This document shows positions 1 through 7,753 of a stretch of 64,000 nt of DNA, piece by piece (the first letter of the stretch is position 1; every line of letters begins with the position of its first letter). The position numbers were made by a program, and so were the translations under genes. The notes under the pieces are model-generated. The model had not been told where the DNA came from. It ran no database searches and saw only the letters and a list, made by a program, of their open reading frames with translations. The DNA is from Alkalihalobacillus bogoriensis ATCC BAA-922. GTDB taxonomy: Bacteria; Bacillota; Bacilli; Bacillales; Bacillaceae_F. The DNA is taken from assembly GCF_000621445.1 (NCBI RefSeq), contig NZ_JHYI01000019.1, positions 1-64,000 of the forward strand, in the 5' to 3' direction.

Positions 1-32
1 CCCTGGAGAGAAGTGTCCAATAGAAGGCATCT

Positions 33-227
33 ATCAGCTATGTTTGTTTAGTGTGTCATGAAAAGGAAAAGATACCTTTTGATTTAATGGATGGTGGCGA
101 TCCGATGACACCACCAATGTTTTCCTGTGAAACTTGTGGAGGAGAAATGTATCCTGAGTATGATAAAGGCGTACATGGAGTAGAGTACAGGCTATCAGAA
201 TTGCAGGAAACAAAAAAGACTGAGTGA
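33..227 (+). CDS. Small zinc-ribbon protein, start uncertain
   Basis: The reading frame ending at the TGA at 225-227 gives a small protein with two CxxC pairs (CLVC near the start, CETC in the middle) and the phrase DPMTPPMFSCETCGGEMYPE, so it probably binds one zinc ion. I do not recognise the family. The frame is blocked by a TAG at 21-23, and no ATG, GTG or TTG lies before the first CxxC. Either an ATC at 33, five bases after AGAAGG, is a rare start, or a one-base deletion near 21-24 separates this frame from a GTG at 13 that follows GGAG. The gene may also enter from outside the window. The stop codon is embedded in the terminator stem. Confidence 0.5.
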   Translation: MSYVCLVCHEKEKIPFDLMDGGDPMTPPMFSCETCGGEMYPEYDKGVHGVEYRLSELQETKKTE

Positions 228-252
228 GGTGGGTTTCCTCACTCAGTTTTTC
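219..252 (+). terminator. Intrinsic terminator after zinc-ribbon gene
   Basis: A perfect 11-bp stem, ACTGAGTGAGG (219-229) with CCTCACTCAGT (237-247), has a 7-nt loop and is followed by a T run. It overlaps the stop codon of the preceding frame. Confidence 0.9.
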
Positions 253-321
253 TTAATTTTTTTGTTGTATCAACAGGGTAGATTGAATAAGGTATATGGA
301 AATGAAGGAAGGGGGATAACG

Positions 322-735
322 GTGAAGATATTTTCTTGGAAACAATATTTGCTTATGATTGTAGGATTGCTTTTTGCTTTTGTCTCTATTCAGCTTTTTC
401 CCATCCCTGAACGGTGGACATTTTCGTATGTTATCGGGGAGCTGGTTTTTGCTCCTTTTCATTTATTAGGGTCTGTATTGTTGTTTATTTTTGGGTTTCT
501 GGCATTTGCCAAAGTCATTCAATATGTTCTCGAACACAGTTATCCACGTTGGCGATATCAAAGGAAAATGAAAGCGGAAGAGTGCTTTTTTTTGATGTGC
601 CTTCTCGGTTGTTTCTTCCTATTAATTATGACACAGTGGGTAGTCGCTATCGTGACATGTGGTTTAGCTTTACTGTATGGTATACTAGACGCAAAAAGCT
701 CACAACAATTTGTATCAAAAGATAAAAGTTTGTAA
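322..735 (+). CDS. Membrane protein in ypbF position
   Basis: This is a 137-residue hydrophobic protein with about three or four membrane segments, near residues 8-25, 40-65, 88-108 and 112-128. A basic stretch rich in Arg and Lys (around HSYPRWRYQRKMK) sits between the second and third. The GTG at 322 is chosen because GGAAGGGGG precedes it at a normal distance; an upstream in-frame start at 229 would lie inside the terminator hairpin. It lies directly before the phosphoesterase gene, the place of ypbF in B. subtilis, but homology cannot be confirmed by eye. Function unknown. Confidence 0.7.
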   Translation: MKIFSWKQYLLMIVGLLFAFVSIQLFPIPERWTFSYVIGELVFAPFHLLGSVLLFIFGFLAFAKVIQYVLEHSYPRWRYQRKMKAEECFFLMCLLGCFFLLIMTQWVVAIVTCGLALLYGILDAKSSQQFVSKDKSL

Positions 736-766
736 TCGCTTGGACTTAGAATGAGGAGGAGCAATT

Positions 767-1534
767 TTGGGATTCGTTATAGGATTATTTGGAGTCGCAG
801 CACTCGGTTTACTTTTTTATATGATAAAGCAAGCATTTCTAAATCAAGTGATTGAAACCGAAGTGTTTCTTTCGGGGTTTCCGTCAAGTTTTGACGGAAT
901 GTCCCTTTTTTTTATTTCTGATGTGCATGAACGTCTCATCCATGATGACATTATTAATGAGGTGAAAGGTAAAACAGACATTGTTATTATTGGGGGCGAC
1001 TTTATTGAAAAAGGTGTTTCCTTAAATCGAGCGAAAGAAAACCTAGAAAAACTAAAACAAGTCGGTCCAGTTTATTTTGTCTGGGGTAACAATGATTACG
1101 ATGGAGATTTTCGTGGATTAGATGCGCTATTATTAGAGTCTGGAGTGAAAATTTTAGATAATACAGCCGTCTCTTTTCATCAAGTAAACGAAACACTTGT
1201 GCTTCTTGGGGTGGACGATGTTGGTGTCGGACGTGATAATTTACCATTAGCTCTTTTGGATAGTGAAGATGGCTTTAAAATTCTTGTTAGCCATAACCCG
1301 GATATTATGGATGAAGTGCAAGAGAAAGATAACATTAAGCTTATTTTAAGTGGTCATACCCACGGTGGGCAAATCAGGCTTTTTGGTTGGGGTATTCGAG
1401 AAGCTGGTGGATGGAAGGATAGAAGCGGAACAAAAATATTAATTAGTAATGGCTATGGAACACGCTCGATTCCTCTTCGATTAGGAGCGCCTGCCCAAAC
1501 TCATTTTCTTATTTTGAAGAAAAAGTATGATTAA
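767..1534 (+). CDS. ypbG: Membrane-anchored metallophosphoesterase (YpbG-like)
   Basis: This 255-residue calcineurin-type phosphoesterase has the metal-binding blocks in order: DVHE, GGDF, GNND, a histidine in SHNPD, and GHTHGG near the C terminus. A hydrophobic segment at residues 2-20 should anchor it in the membrane with the catalytic domain beyond. The start is TTG at 767, seven bases after AGGAGG. Position and motifs match YpbG of B. subtilis. The substrate is not known from sequence. The adjacent B12-type regulator has its own promoter. Confidence 0.88.
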   Translation: MGFVIGLFGVAALGLLFYMIKQAFLNQVIETEVFLSGFPSSFDGMSLFFISDVHERLIHDDIINEVKGKTDIVIIGGDFIEKGVSLNRAKENLEKLKQVGPVYFVWGNNDYDGDFRGLDALLLESGVKILDNTAVSFHQVNETLVLLGVDDVGVGRDNLPLALLDSEDGFKILVSHNPDIMDEVQEKDNIKLILSGHTHGGQIRLFGWGIREAGGWKDRSGTKILISNGYGTRSIPLRLGAPAQTHFLILKKKYD

Positions 1535-1551
1535 GCGTTTATTATACAAAG

Positions 1552-1600
1552 TTTACACAAGTTAGGAACTTAGCTATACTACACGTAAGGAATATCGTGT
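1552..1600 (+). promoter_or_regulatory. Sigma-A promoter with operator-like palindromes
   Basis: TTTACA (1552-1557) and TATACT (1575-1580) are separated by 17 bases. A perfect inverted repeat, AAGTT-AGG-AACTT (1559-1571), fills the spacer. A second inverted repeat, ACACG with CGTGT (1581-1585 and 1596-1600), covers the expected start of transcription. The placement suggests autorepression by the B12-type regulator encoded next (inference). Confidence 0.6.
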
Positions 1601-1612
1601 GGAGGAACAATC

Positions 1613-2521
1613 ATGGCTACAAACGAAGGAAAATATAATATAAAAGCAATTTCGAATATGTTAGGTATTCAACCTGGAACATTACGCGCGTGGGAAAGAA
1701 GATACCACATCGTGGAACCGATTCGAAACCAAGCAGGCCACAGGCTTTATTCAGATGAGCATGTGGCGATTTTGCGTTGGTTATTAGAAAAGGTAAACAA
1801 AGGATTTACGATCGGACAAGCTGTTGGTTTATTAGAAAAAGGGAATTTTTCGTTTGATAGTGGTGAAACTGTAAAAAATGAAGATTATTCTGTTCAATTA
1901 ACAAACGAAATTCTACACTCGTTGTTACAGTTTCGAGAGCATGCAGCCCATGAATTAATGAATCAAGCTTTTAGCATGTTTCATATTGATAAAGTCATGG
2001 TTGATATTTTAGGATCTTTATTAGTAAAAGTCGGTGATATGTGGGAGAATAATGAAATCACAATTGCTCATGAACATTTTGTTACGTCGTTTTTACGGAC
2101 AAAAATTGGAAATATCTTTCATGGCTTTCCTGTAGATGGTTATTTGCCAAAAGTTGTAGCCGTATGTGGACCGCAAGAAAAACATGAATTAGGCTTGTTA
2201 ATGTTTACATTATTTTTACGTCGGAAAGGGTTCGAAGTCATTTATCTAGGAGCAGGGATTCCAAAAGAGGATGTAGAATTTGTTATTGGAGAAGTAAAGG
2301 CAAAGTTTTTCTTTACATCTTGTACGATGACGATTAATTTACCAGAAACACTTTCACTTCTAGATGTAATAAGCAAACAGTTTCCGGATATCGCAATTGG
2401 ATTAGGGGGGGCAGCTGTTAACCGACTTTCTTTGAAGAATCAAGAAAAGTATGGAAAACATATTGTAGGACAATCGAAAGATGATTGGGAGAAATGGCTG
2501 TCACAATATTTATATCGTTAA
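1613..2521 (+). CDS. MerR-type B12-binding photoreceptor regulator (CarH/LitR-like)
   Basis: The 302-residue protein has an N-terminal MerR helix-turn-helix (about residues 8-75, with GIQPGTLRAWERRY), a four-helix B12 cap domain (about 95-175) and a C-terminal B12-binding Rossmann domain (about 180-300). Trp144 followed by nine residues and Glu154-His155 reproduces the W-x9-EH signature of CarH. His191 in EKHELG matches the lower cobalt ligand, and a GLGG follows near 263. In CarH/LitR proteins adenosylcobalamin holds a DNA-bound tetramer that light breaks up. An AGGA-type ribosome site (GGAGGA) precedes the ATG. No carotenoid or photolyase gene adjoins it, so its targets other than itself are unknown. 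Confidence 0.85.
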   Translation: MATNEGKYNIKAISNMLGIQPGTLRAWERRYHIVEPIRNQAGHRLYSDEHVAILRWLLEKVNKGFTIGQAVGLLEKGNFSFDSGETVKNEDYSVQLTNEILHSLLQFREHAAHELMNQAFSMFHIDKVMVDILGSLLVKVGDMWENNEITIAHEHFVTSFLRTKIGNIFHGFPVDGYLPKVVAVCGPQEKHELGLLMFTLFLRRKGFEVIYLGAGIPKEDVEFVIGEVKAKFFFTSCTMTINLPETLSLLDVISKQFPDIAIGLGGAAVNRLSLKNQEKYGKHIVGQSKDDWEKWLSQYLYR

Positions 2522-2638
2522 CAAGATTGGGAATTTGTTTTGGGGAATGGTGAACCAACAACGAGGTTCTCACATATCTTATTACTAACTCAAAAGAGTT
2601 GTTCGGCGGAGTGCAGACCGCTATAGGGAGGGTCTTAT

Positions 2639-3235
2639 ATGCGTTTGGAACGCTTAGCTTTTGATAAAATAAAAATTTTCTTAACCTATGATGATTTACA
2701 AGAAAGAGGGATGACGAAGGAAGATCTATGGTTAGACGGACCAAAAGTTCACGATTTATTTCGTGAAATGATGTTAGAAGCTGATGATGAACTCGGTTTT
2801 AAAGCAGATGGGCCTGTGGCAGTCGAAGTCTTTTCGTTACCAGCTCAAGGTATGGTCATCATTGTAACAAAGGGAAAAGCAACCGATGATTTTGAAGATG
2901 ACTTTGAAGATGGATATATCGAAATGCAAGTGACGTTAGATGAAAGTGATGATGTGTTTTATGAGTTTGCTTCCTTTGAAGATGTCATTGATGTTTCGAC
3001 TCGATTATACTCCTATGGCATATACGGAGGAACGTTATTCTCATACGAAAACCGTTACTTCTTGAAGTTTGAGGTTTATGATATTGATGAGATAGATGAA
3101 GAAGCGGTTATCGCCCTTTTATCTGAGTATGGTAGTCCAGCGACATTAACGACGTATCGAGTCATTGAATATGGAAAAATGCTAATGGAACTAGAGGCAG
3201 TTTACCGTATATATCATACGTTTGTTGCGAGGTAA
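2639..3235 (+). CDS. ypbH: Adaptor protein YpbH (MecA paralogue)
   Basis: This 198-residue member of the MecA family begins MRLERLAFDKIKIFLTYDDL and is acidic in the middle (DDFEDDFEDG). Its C-terminal half, about residues 105-195, matches the ClpC-binding domain layout of MecA proteins. Such adaptors deliver substrates to ClpCP; YpbH is the second copy found in many bacilli. The ATG follows AGGGAGGG. A terminator-like hairpin follows. A mecA-like gene and a YpbH-like gene are hard to tell apart by eye; the position next to ypbG favours YpbH. Confidence 0.87.
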   Translation: MRLERLAFDKIKIFLTYDDLQERGMTKEDLWLDGPKVHDLFREMMLEADDELGFKADGPVAVEVFSLPAQGMVIIVTKGKATDDFEDDFEDGYIEMQVTLDESDDVFYEFASFEDVIDVSTRLYSYGIYGGTLFSYENRYFLKFEVYDIDEIDEEAVIALLSEYGSPATLTTYRVIEYGKMLMELEAVYRIYHTFVAR

Positions 3236-3247
3236 CGTGATGATGGT

Positions 3248-3280
3248 GCCCGTTTATTAAAAACGTGGCCCTTCTTTTTT
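3248..3280 (+). terminator. Probable terminator after ypbH
   Basis: GCCCGTTT (3248-3255) can pair with AAACGTGGC (3261-3269) with a single bulge; CTTCTTTTTT follows. The stem is short but A/T tracts on both sides support it. Confidence 0.55.
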
Positions 3281-3420
3281 GTTTTTTTTACATCCTTTTC
3301 TCGCTCAATAAATGGTATGATATAGTTTAATTTAAATTGAATAGGCTTATAGTAAAGTTCCAAATTACTATTAGGCGAATATACTATAGGTACATAATGG
3401 TTTTTAGGAGTGAGTCACAA

Positions 3421-4344
3421 ATGAAAATTGCAGTATTATATGGTGGAACATCCGCAGAACGTGAAGTTTCTCTTTCTTCAGGAAAAGGAATTATCGAAGC
3501 GTTAACAAAAAAAGGTCATGATGTGGTTGGGATCGATTTTCACCCTGAACGTATCGCTGAAGTGGCCGCACTCGATGTAGATATGGTTTATATCGGTTTA
3601 CATGGAAGACTTGGTGAGGACGGTAGATTACAAGGCCTTTTAGATTTATATGGAATTCCTTATGTCGGTTCAGGTGTGTTAGCTTCAGCTTTAGCGATGG
3701 ATAAAGCAAAAGCGAAATTGTTTTTTAAAGAGGCGGGGATTCGGGTCGCGCAAGAAAAAGTGGCGTATGATTTTTCTTATGACAGAACGAATTTCTCATT
3801 ACCGTTTTCAACATTTCCAGCTGTGGTAAAGCCAAATCAAGAAGGTTCTACTATCGGTTTAACAATTGCTGATACGAAAGAAGAATTGATGGCTGGAATT
3901 GAAGAAGCATTTAAGTTTGATTCAACAGTGTTAGTGGAAGAGTTTATAAGTGGGAAAGAAGTAACTGTTGCGGTAATGGGTAATAAAGGTGAAGAAACCG
4001 CTTTTCCTGTTGTTGAAATCGTCCCTAAAAATAAATATTATGATTATGAGTCTAAATATGCACCAGGCATGAGTGAACATATTGTTCCAGCTAGAGTCGA
4101 TGAGAAGACGACAGCTTATTTACAAAAAAATGCTGTGCTTGCTCATCAAGTGTTAGGGTGCGATATTTATTCTCGTGTTGACTTTATTGTTCCTCATGAT
4201 GGTACTGATCCTGTGATTCTAGAAGTGAACACATTGCCGGGTATGACTCCGACAAGTTTATACCCTGATGCAGCAAAAGAAGTAGGGCTGTCATATGATG
4301 ATATGATTGAAAAGCTCGTTCAATTATCAATAAAAAAAGCGTAA
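3421..4344 (+). CDS. ddl: D-alanine--D-alanine ligase
   Basis: This 307-residue ATP-grasp enzyme joins two D-alanines for peptidoglycan precursors. It shows VLYGGTSAEREVSL at the N terminus, GLHGRLGEDG, VVKPNQEGST, the ATP-grasp VEEFISGKEVT, the omega-loop YYDYESKYA and EVNTLPGMTPTSL near the end. The loop Tyr typical of D-Ala-D-Ala enzymes is present where D-lactate ligases differ. I chose ATG 3421 because AGGAGTGAG lies seven bases upstream; the frame is open further back but without a ribosome site. It is a single-gene unit closed by a strong terminator. Confidence 0.93.
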   Translation: MKIAVLYGGTSAEREVSLSSGKGIIEALTKKGHDVVGIDFHPERIAEVAALDVDMVYIGLHGRLGEDGRLQGLLDLYGIPYVGSGVLASALAMDKAKAKLFFKEAGIRVAQEKVAYDFSYDRTNFSLPFSTFPAVVKPNQEGSTIGLTIADTKEELMAGIEEAFKFDSTVLVEEFISGKEVTVAVMGNKGEETAFPVVEIVPKNKYYDYESKYAPGMSEHIVPARVDEKTTAYLQKNAVLAHQVLGCDIYSRVDFIVPHDGTDPVILEVNTLPGMTPTSLYPDAAKEVGLSYDDMIEKLVQLSIKKA

Positions 4345-4365
4345 GAAAAACAAATGAATAATAAG

Positions 4366-4406
4366 AGGCCTGAGACTCTTACAAGTGGAGTGTCTCGGCC
4401 TTTTTT
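4366..4406 (+). terminator. Terminator after ddl
   Basis: AGGCC-T-GAGAC (4366-4376) pairs with GTCTCGGCCT (4392-4401), one bulged T, followed by six T residues. Confidence 0.88.
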
Positions 4407-4485
4407 GAGTTTTAATACTGGAAATATTGACTAAGATTCGTTAAGATGTGAGAAAGAAAGTAGTCGCGTAAAGACGAGGTGTCCT

Positions 4486-5460
4486 ATGAAAAAAGAAGAT
4501 ATTATTATTGTTGGTGGAGGTCCTTGTGGACTATCTGCTGCAATCGCATTAATGGATAAAGGCTTTCGTCCAGTCGTTATCGAAAAAGCGAATGTGGTAA
4601 ACGCGATTTATCACTACCCAACCCACCAAACGTTTTTTAGTACAAGTGAAAAACTAGAAATTGGTGATGTTCCTTTTGTAACTGTTGAACGAAAACCGAA
4701 GCGAAACCAAGCGCTTTCTTATTATCGGGATGTTGTCAAACGAAAAAAAATTCACGTTCAAACATATGAAAAAGTATTACTTGTTGAAAAACAACAAGAC
4801 CATCGTTTTATTGTAACGACTTCAAAAGGAACATATGAGAGTAAAGCGGTTGTTATTGCAACTGGTTATTATGACAACCCAAACTATATGGGGGTTCCGG
4901 GTGAAGATTTAGAACATGTGTTTCATTACTTTAAAGAAGCACATCCTTACTTCCGCAAAAATGTTGTCGTCATTGGAGGAAAAAACTCCGCCGTTGATGC
5001 AGCATTAGAACTACAAAATGCCGGGGCAAATGTGACAGTTCTTTATCGTGGAGAAGACTATTCTAGTAGTGTGAAACCATGGATATTACCTGAATTTGTT
5101 TCACTAATTAAAAATGAAAAAATAAACATGAAGTTTAAAGCAAATGTAAAAGAAATTACAGACAAAATAGTTCGATTTGAAGTCGAAGGACAAATCCAAG
5201 AAGTCGTTGCTGATTTTGTTTTTGCGATGACAGGATATCATCCCGATCATTCGTTTCTTAAAAAAATGGGAGTAACAGTTGATGGTGAAACAGGAAGGCC
5301 GTTATTTCATGAAGAAACAATGGAAACAAACGTAAAAGGGATTTTTATTGCTGGTGTAATTGCAGCGGGAAATGAAGCAAATGAAATCTTTATTGAAAAT
5401 GGTCGTTTCCATGGTGGATTAATAGCAGAAGAACTTGCCGTTCGCTTGAATGAAGATTAA
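4486..5460 (+). CDS. ypdA: Bacillithiol disulfide reductase YpdA
   Basis: This 324-residue FAD/NADPH oxidoreductase opens with the dinucleotide fold IIIVGGGPCGLSAA. Cys14 in that glycine loop is the conserved cysteine reported as essential in YpdA/Bdr. A second nucleotide-binding motif, VVVIGGKNSAVDAALEL, lies near residue 165. The enzyme reduces bacillithiol disulfide, restoring the thiol made by BshA, BshB and BshC. bshB1 and bshA lie at the far end of this window. It is convergent with ansA and shares a terminator with it. Confidence 0.92.
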   Translation: MKKEDIIIVGGGPCGLSAAIALMDKGFRPVVIEKANVVNAIYHYPTHQTFFSTSEKLEIGDVPFVTVERKPKRNQALSYYRDVVKRKKIHVQTYEKVLLVEKQQDHRFIVTTSKGTYESKAVVIATGYYDNPNYMGVPGEDLEHVFHYFKEAHPYFRKNVVVIGGKNSAVDAALELQNAGANVTVLYRGEDYSSSVKPWILPEFVSLIKNEKINMKFKANVKEITDKIVRFEVEGQIQEVVADFVFAMTGYHPDHSFLKKMGVTVDGETGRPLFHEETMETNVKGIFIAGVIAAGNEANEIFIENGRFHGGLIAEELAVRLNED

Positions 5461-5467
5461 AATGACT

Positions 5468-5505
5468 GGCTAGTACATAAGGACGCTTATGTACTAGCCA
5501 TGTTT
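5468..5505. terminator. Bidirectional terminator between ypdA and ansA
   Basis: A perfect 14-bp stem (5468-5481 with 5486-5499) closed by a GACG loop lies between two convergent genes. T-rich sequence follows on the plus strand, and T residues also follow on the minus strand, so it can serve both. Confidence 0.85.
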
Positions 5506-5512
5506 ATTTTCC

Positions 5513-6484
5513 TTATTGTAAAAATAACGACTGTAATTGCTCATGGTCTGTTGTCGTTTCTAATGCAATCATTAATTTTAACCTTGCTTTTTGACCAGTT
5601 AGACCGTTTGTAAAGATAACACCGATTTGCTTTAAATGGTGTCCGCCCCCTTCATATCCATACGTATCTTGAACGATTCCGTTAAAGCAACGGGATACGA
5701 GCACGATAGGTGTTCCTTTTTCAATCATAGATTGAAGGATAGGGACGAGTTGTGGTGGAACATTTCCTTGGCCAAAAGCCTCGATAACTAGTCCATCTAC
5801 ATTTGTATTTGCAATGGCTTCGACTAGTGTTGGATCCATGCCCGCATACATTTTAATAAGAGCAACATTTTTGGAGACAGATTGAATCGTATAGCAGTCA
5901 CGTGAAACAGGCATATGGTGGAAGGATACGCCTTTTTTCGTCACAATTCCAATCGGTCCGTATTGAGGACTTTGAAATGTGGCAATATTACTACTATGTG
6001 TTTTCGTTACATTTTTTGCTGTATGTATTTCATCATTTAATACGACGAGAACGCCTTTGTCAGAAGCTTCAGGAGAAACGACCGTTCTCACAGCAGAAAT
6101 AAGGTTATGTGGGCCATCAGATCCTAATTCATTACTAGACCGCATCGCTCCTGTCACCACAACAGGAATATGTTGATTCATTAACAAATCAAGAAAATAC
6201 GCCGTTTCCTCTAACGTATCTGTCCCATGTGTCACAACAACACCATCAAAATTTTCACTGTTGATCCGTGTTTGAATTCGATTGTACAAATCAAACATAT
6301 GAACGGGTGTGATATGAGGTGATGGCAAATTAATGAAATCATCGACGACAACAGAAGCAATGGAAGATAATGACTCAATTGTAGAGTAAAGTGGGTTCAT
6401 TACATTCGGTTGAACAACTCCCGTTCTTTCGTCTTCTTGCATGGCAATAGTGCCGCCAGTTTGTATAACTAAAACTTTTTTCAA
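5513..6484 (-). CDS. ansA: L-asparaginase, type I family
   Basis: The 323-residue protein hydrolyses asparagine to aspartate and ammonia. Both catalytic threonine motifs are present: QTGGTIAM at residues 8-15 and VVTHGTDTLEETAYF near residue 83-97. GAMRSSNELGSDGPHNL follows. No signal peptide is seen, so it is cytoplasmic. The ATG is preceded on the minus strand by AGGGAGGG. It is a lone gene transcribed against its neighbours. Confidence 0.92.
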   Translation of the reverse strand: MKKVLVIQTGGTIAMQEDERTGVVQPNVMNPLYSTIESLSSIASVVVDDFINLPSPHITPVHMFDLYNRIQTRINSENFDGVVVTHGTDTLEETAYFLDLLMNQHIPVVVTGAMRSSNELGSDGPHNLISAVRTVVSPEASDKGVLVVLNDEIHTAKNVTKTHSSNIATFQSPQYGPIGIVTKKGVSFHHMPVSRDCYTIQSVSKNVALIKMYAGMDPTLVEAIANTNVDGLVIEAFGQGNVPPQLVPILQSMIEKGTPIVLVSRCFNGIVQDTYGYEGGGHHLKQIGVIFTNGLTGQKARLKLMIALETTTDHEQLQSLFLQ

Positions 6485-6623
6485 TGTTTTTCCCTCCCTA
6501 TTATAATGTATAACATGGATAAAATTGTTTTACCAACTTAAATGATTATATTTACATAATGAAAATGCTCATGTTACGATAAATGAAAGTCATTTTCAAG
6601 TGACAGAGAGGGTTGGACTAGTA

Positions 6624-7269
6624 GTGATTGGGATTTTAACGGCTTCTGTTGCGCCTGCTTTGGCGATATTATGTTATTTATATTTGCGGAATAATTATAC
6701 GTTTTTAACATTTAAATCGGTATTAAAAGTGTTTATTATAGGGGCTTTGCTTGTGTTTCCTATTATGGTTATTCAACATGCTTTTATTACTGAAAACTTA
6801 TTAACGAGTCCATTTGGTCGGTCATTTATATTATTTGGATTAACGGAAGAATTTTTTAAATGGTTTTTATTATATTCTTTTACGTTTAATCATACCCAGT
6901 TTCATAAGCCGTATGATGGAATTGTATATGGAGTTGCACTTGCTTTAGGGTTTGCAACGGTGGAGAATTTCTTGTATTTAGTTGCAAATGGCGTGCATAC
7001 AGCTTTTTTTTCGAGCGTTGCTGCCTGTCAGTAGCCATGCTTTATTTGGTGTTATCATGGGATATTATTTAGGACTAGCGAAGTTTGAAAAAAAGCAAAA
7101 TGTGAAATTATTATTATTACTATCTGTTTCTATCCCAATTGTACTACATGGAATGTATGATTTTATTATTATAGCAGCAGATAAATATATACATATTATC
7201 ATTGTACCCTTTATGTTTTTTTTATGGTGGTTTGCCCTTCATAAAGTAAAGCTTGCTGGACAAGGATAA
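6624..7269 (+). pseudogene. prsW: prsW, frameshifted in a T8 tract
   Basis: Two overlapping frames together make a full PrsW, the multipass membrane protease that performs the first cut of anti-sigma factor RsiW. The first frame holds the EE(F)FKWF motif (LTEEFFKWFLLYS) and the YDGIVYG-LGFATVEN block, then shifts. The second frame carries ALLPVSSHALFGVIMGYYLG, the HGMYDF block and the last membrane segments. The junction is a run of eight T at 7004-7011; with seven T the frame reads through as HTAFFRALLPVS, which fits the family. So there is one extra T, either a real mutation, a slippage site or a sequencing error. The likely start is GTG 6624, by alignment of VIGILTASVAP with the family N terminus. 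Confidence 0.85.
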
Positions 7270-7283
7270 GGAGGAGTTTTATT

Positions 7284-7442
7284 ATGAAACAACGTTTTCG
7301 AGTGGTTATCCGTTGCTCTAAATGCGGGGAAAAGTATATTTTACGTGGCAGAAAAAAAGATGCAGGTGGATACGAAACTGGATTTATTCGTTGTGTTTGT
7401 GGGAATGAAGATAAATTAAAAGTAGATGTTACACCAGAATAA
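7284..7442 (+). CDS. Small zinc-ribbon protein, 52 aa
   Basis: This 52-residue basic protein has CSKC near residue 11 and CVC near residue 37 (IRCVCGNEDK), arranged like a zinc ribbon. AAGGAGGAG at 7269-7277 precedes the ATG and is one of the best ribosome sites in the window, so I take the gene as real despite its size. It follows the prsW remnant by 14 bases and may be co-transcribed. Function unknown. Confidence 0.75.
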   Translation: MKQRFRVVIRCSKCGEKYILRGRKKDAGGYETGFIRCVCGNEDKLKVDVTPE

Positions 7443-7576
7443 GTAAAAATCATGTATCGCTGTAATGCTTTACCAATGTATTTTAGTAAAGGAGAAGAAA
7501 TTATCAAAATACTATTGCAATTCCGCAAAAATTGTTGTACTTTTAATAACAAGTTCTAATTTAAAATTATATTAAT

Positions 7577-7680
7577 TTCTTATCAAGAGAGATGGAGGGA
7601 CTGGCCCGATGATATCTCAGCAACCAGCCGGAAACGGTCAGGTGCTAATTCCTTCAAGCAGATGCTTGAAAGATAAGAAG
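7577..7680 (+). ncRNA. SAM (S-box) riboswitch aptamer
   Basis: The sequence holds the S-box core in order: CTTATCAAGAGAGATGGAGG, then GGCCCGATG, CAGCAACC, GGTGCTAATTCC and a closing GATAAG arm at 7672-7677 that pairs with CTTATC at 7579-7584. In Bacillaceae this leader stops transcription of methionine genes when S-adenosylmethionine is abundant. Confidence 0.97.
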
Positions 7681-7697
7681 AAGACATGGCGAGGTCA

Positions 7698-7731
7698 CCC
7701 TTCTTCTTATTGTTAAGAAGAAGGGTTTTTT
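7698..7731 (+). terminator. SAM riboswitch terminator
   Basis: CCCTTCTTCTTA (7698-7709) pairs with TTAAGAAGAAGGG (7713-7725), followed by six T. The upstream AAGAAGAAG after the aptamer can pair with the same TTCTTCTT arm, giving the antiterminator alternative. Confidence 0.93.
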
Positions 7732-7753
7732 AATACTTAAGGAGGAAACAAAC

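Noticed and set aside
229-321. Longer N terminus for the ypbF-position membrane protein
   Set aside because: These codons begin inside the terminator hairpin at 219-247 and no ribosome site precedes them, whereas GTG 322 has one.
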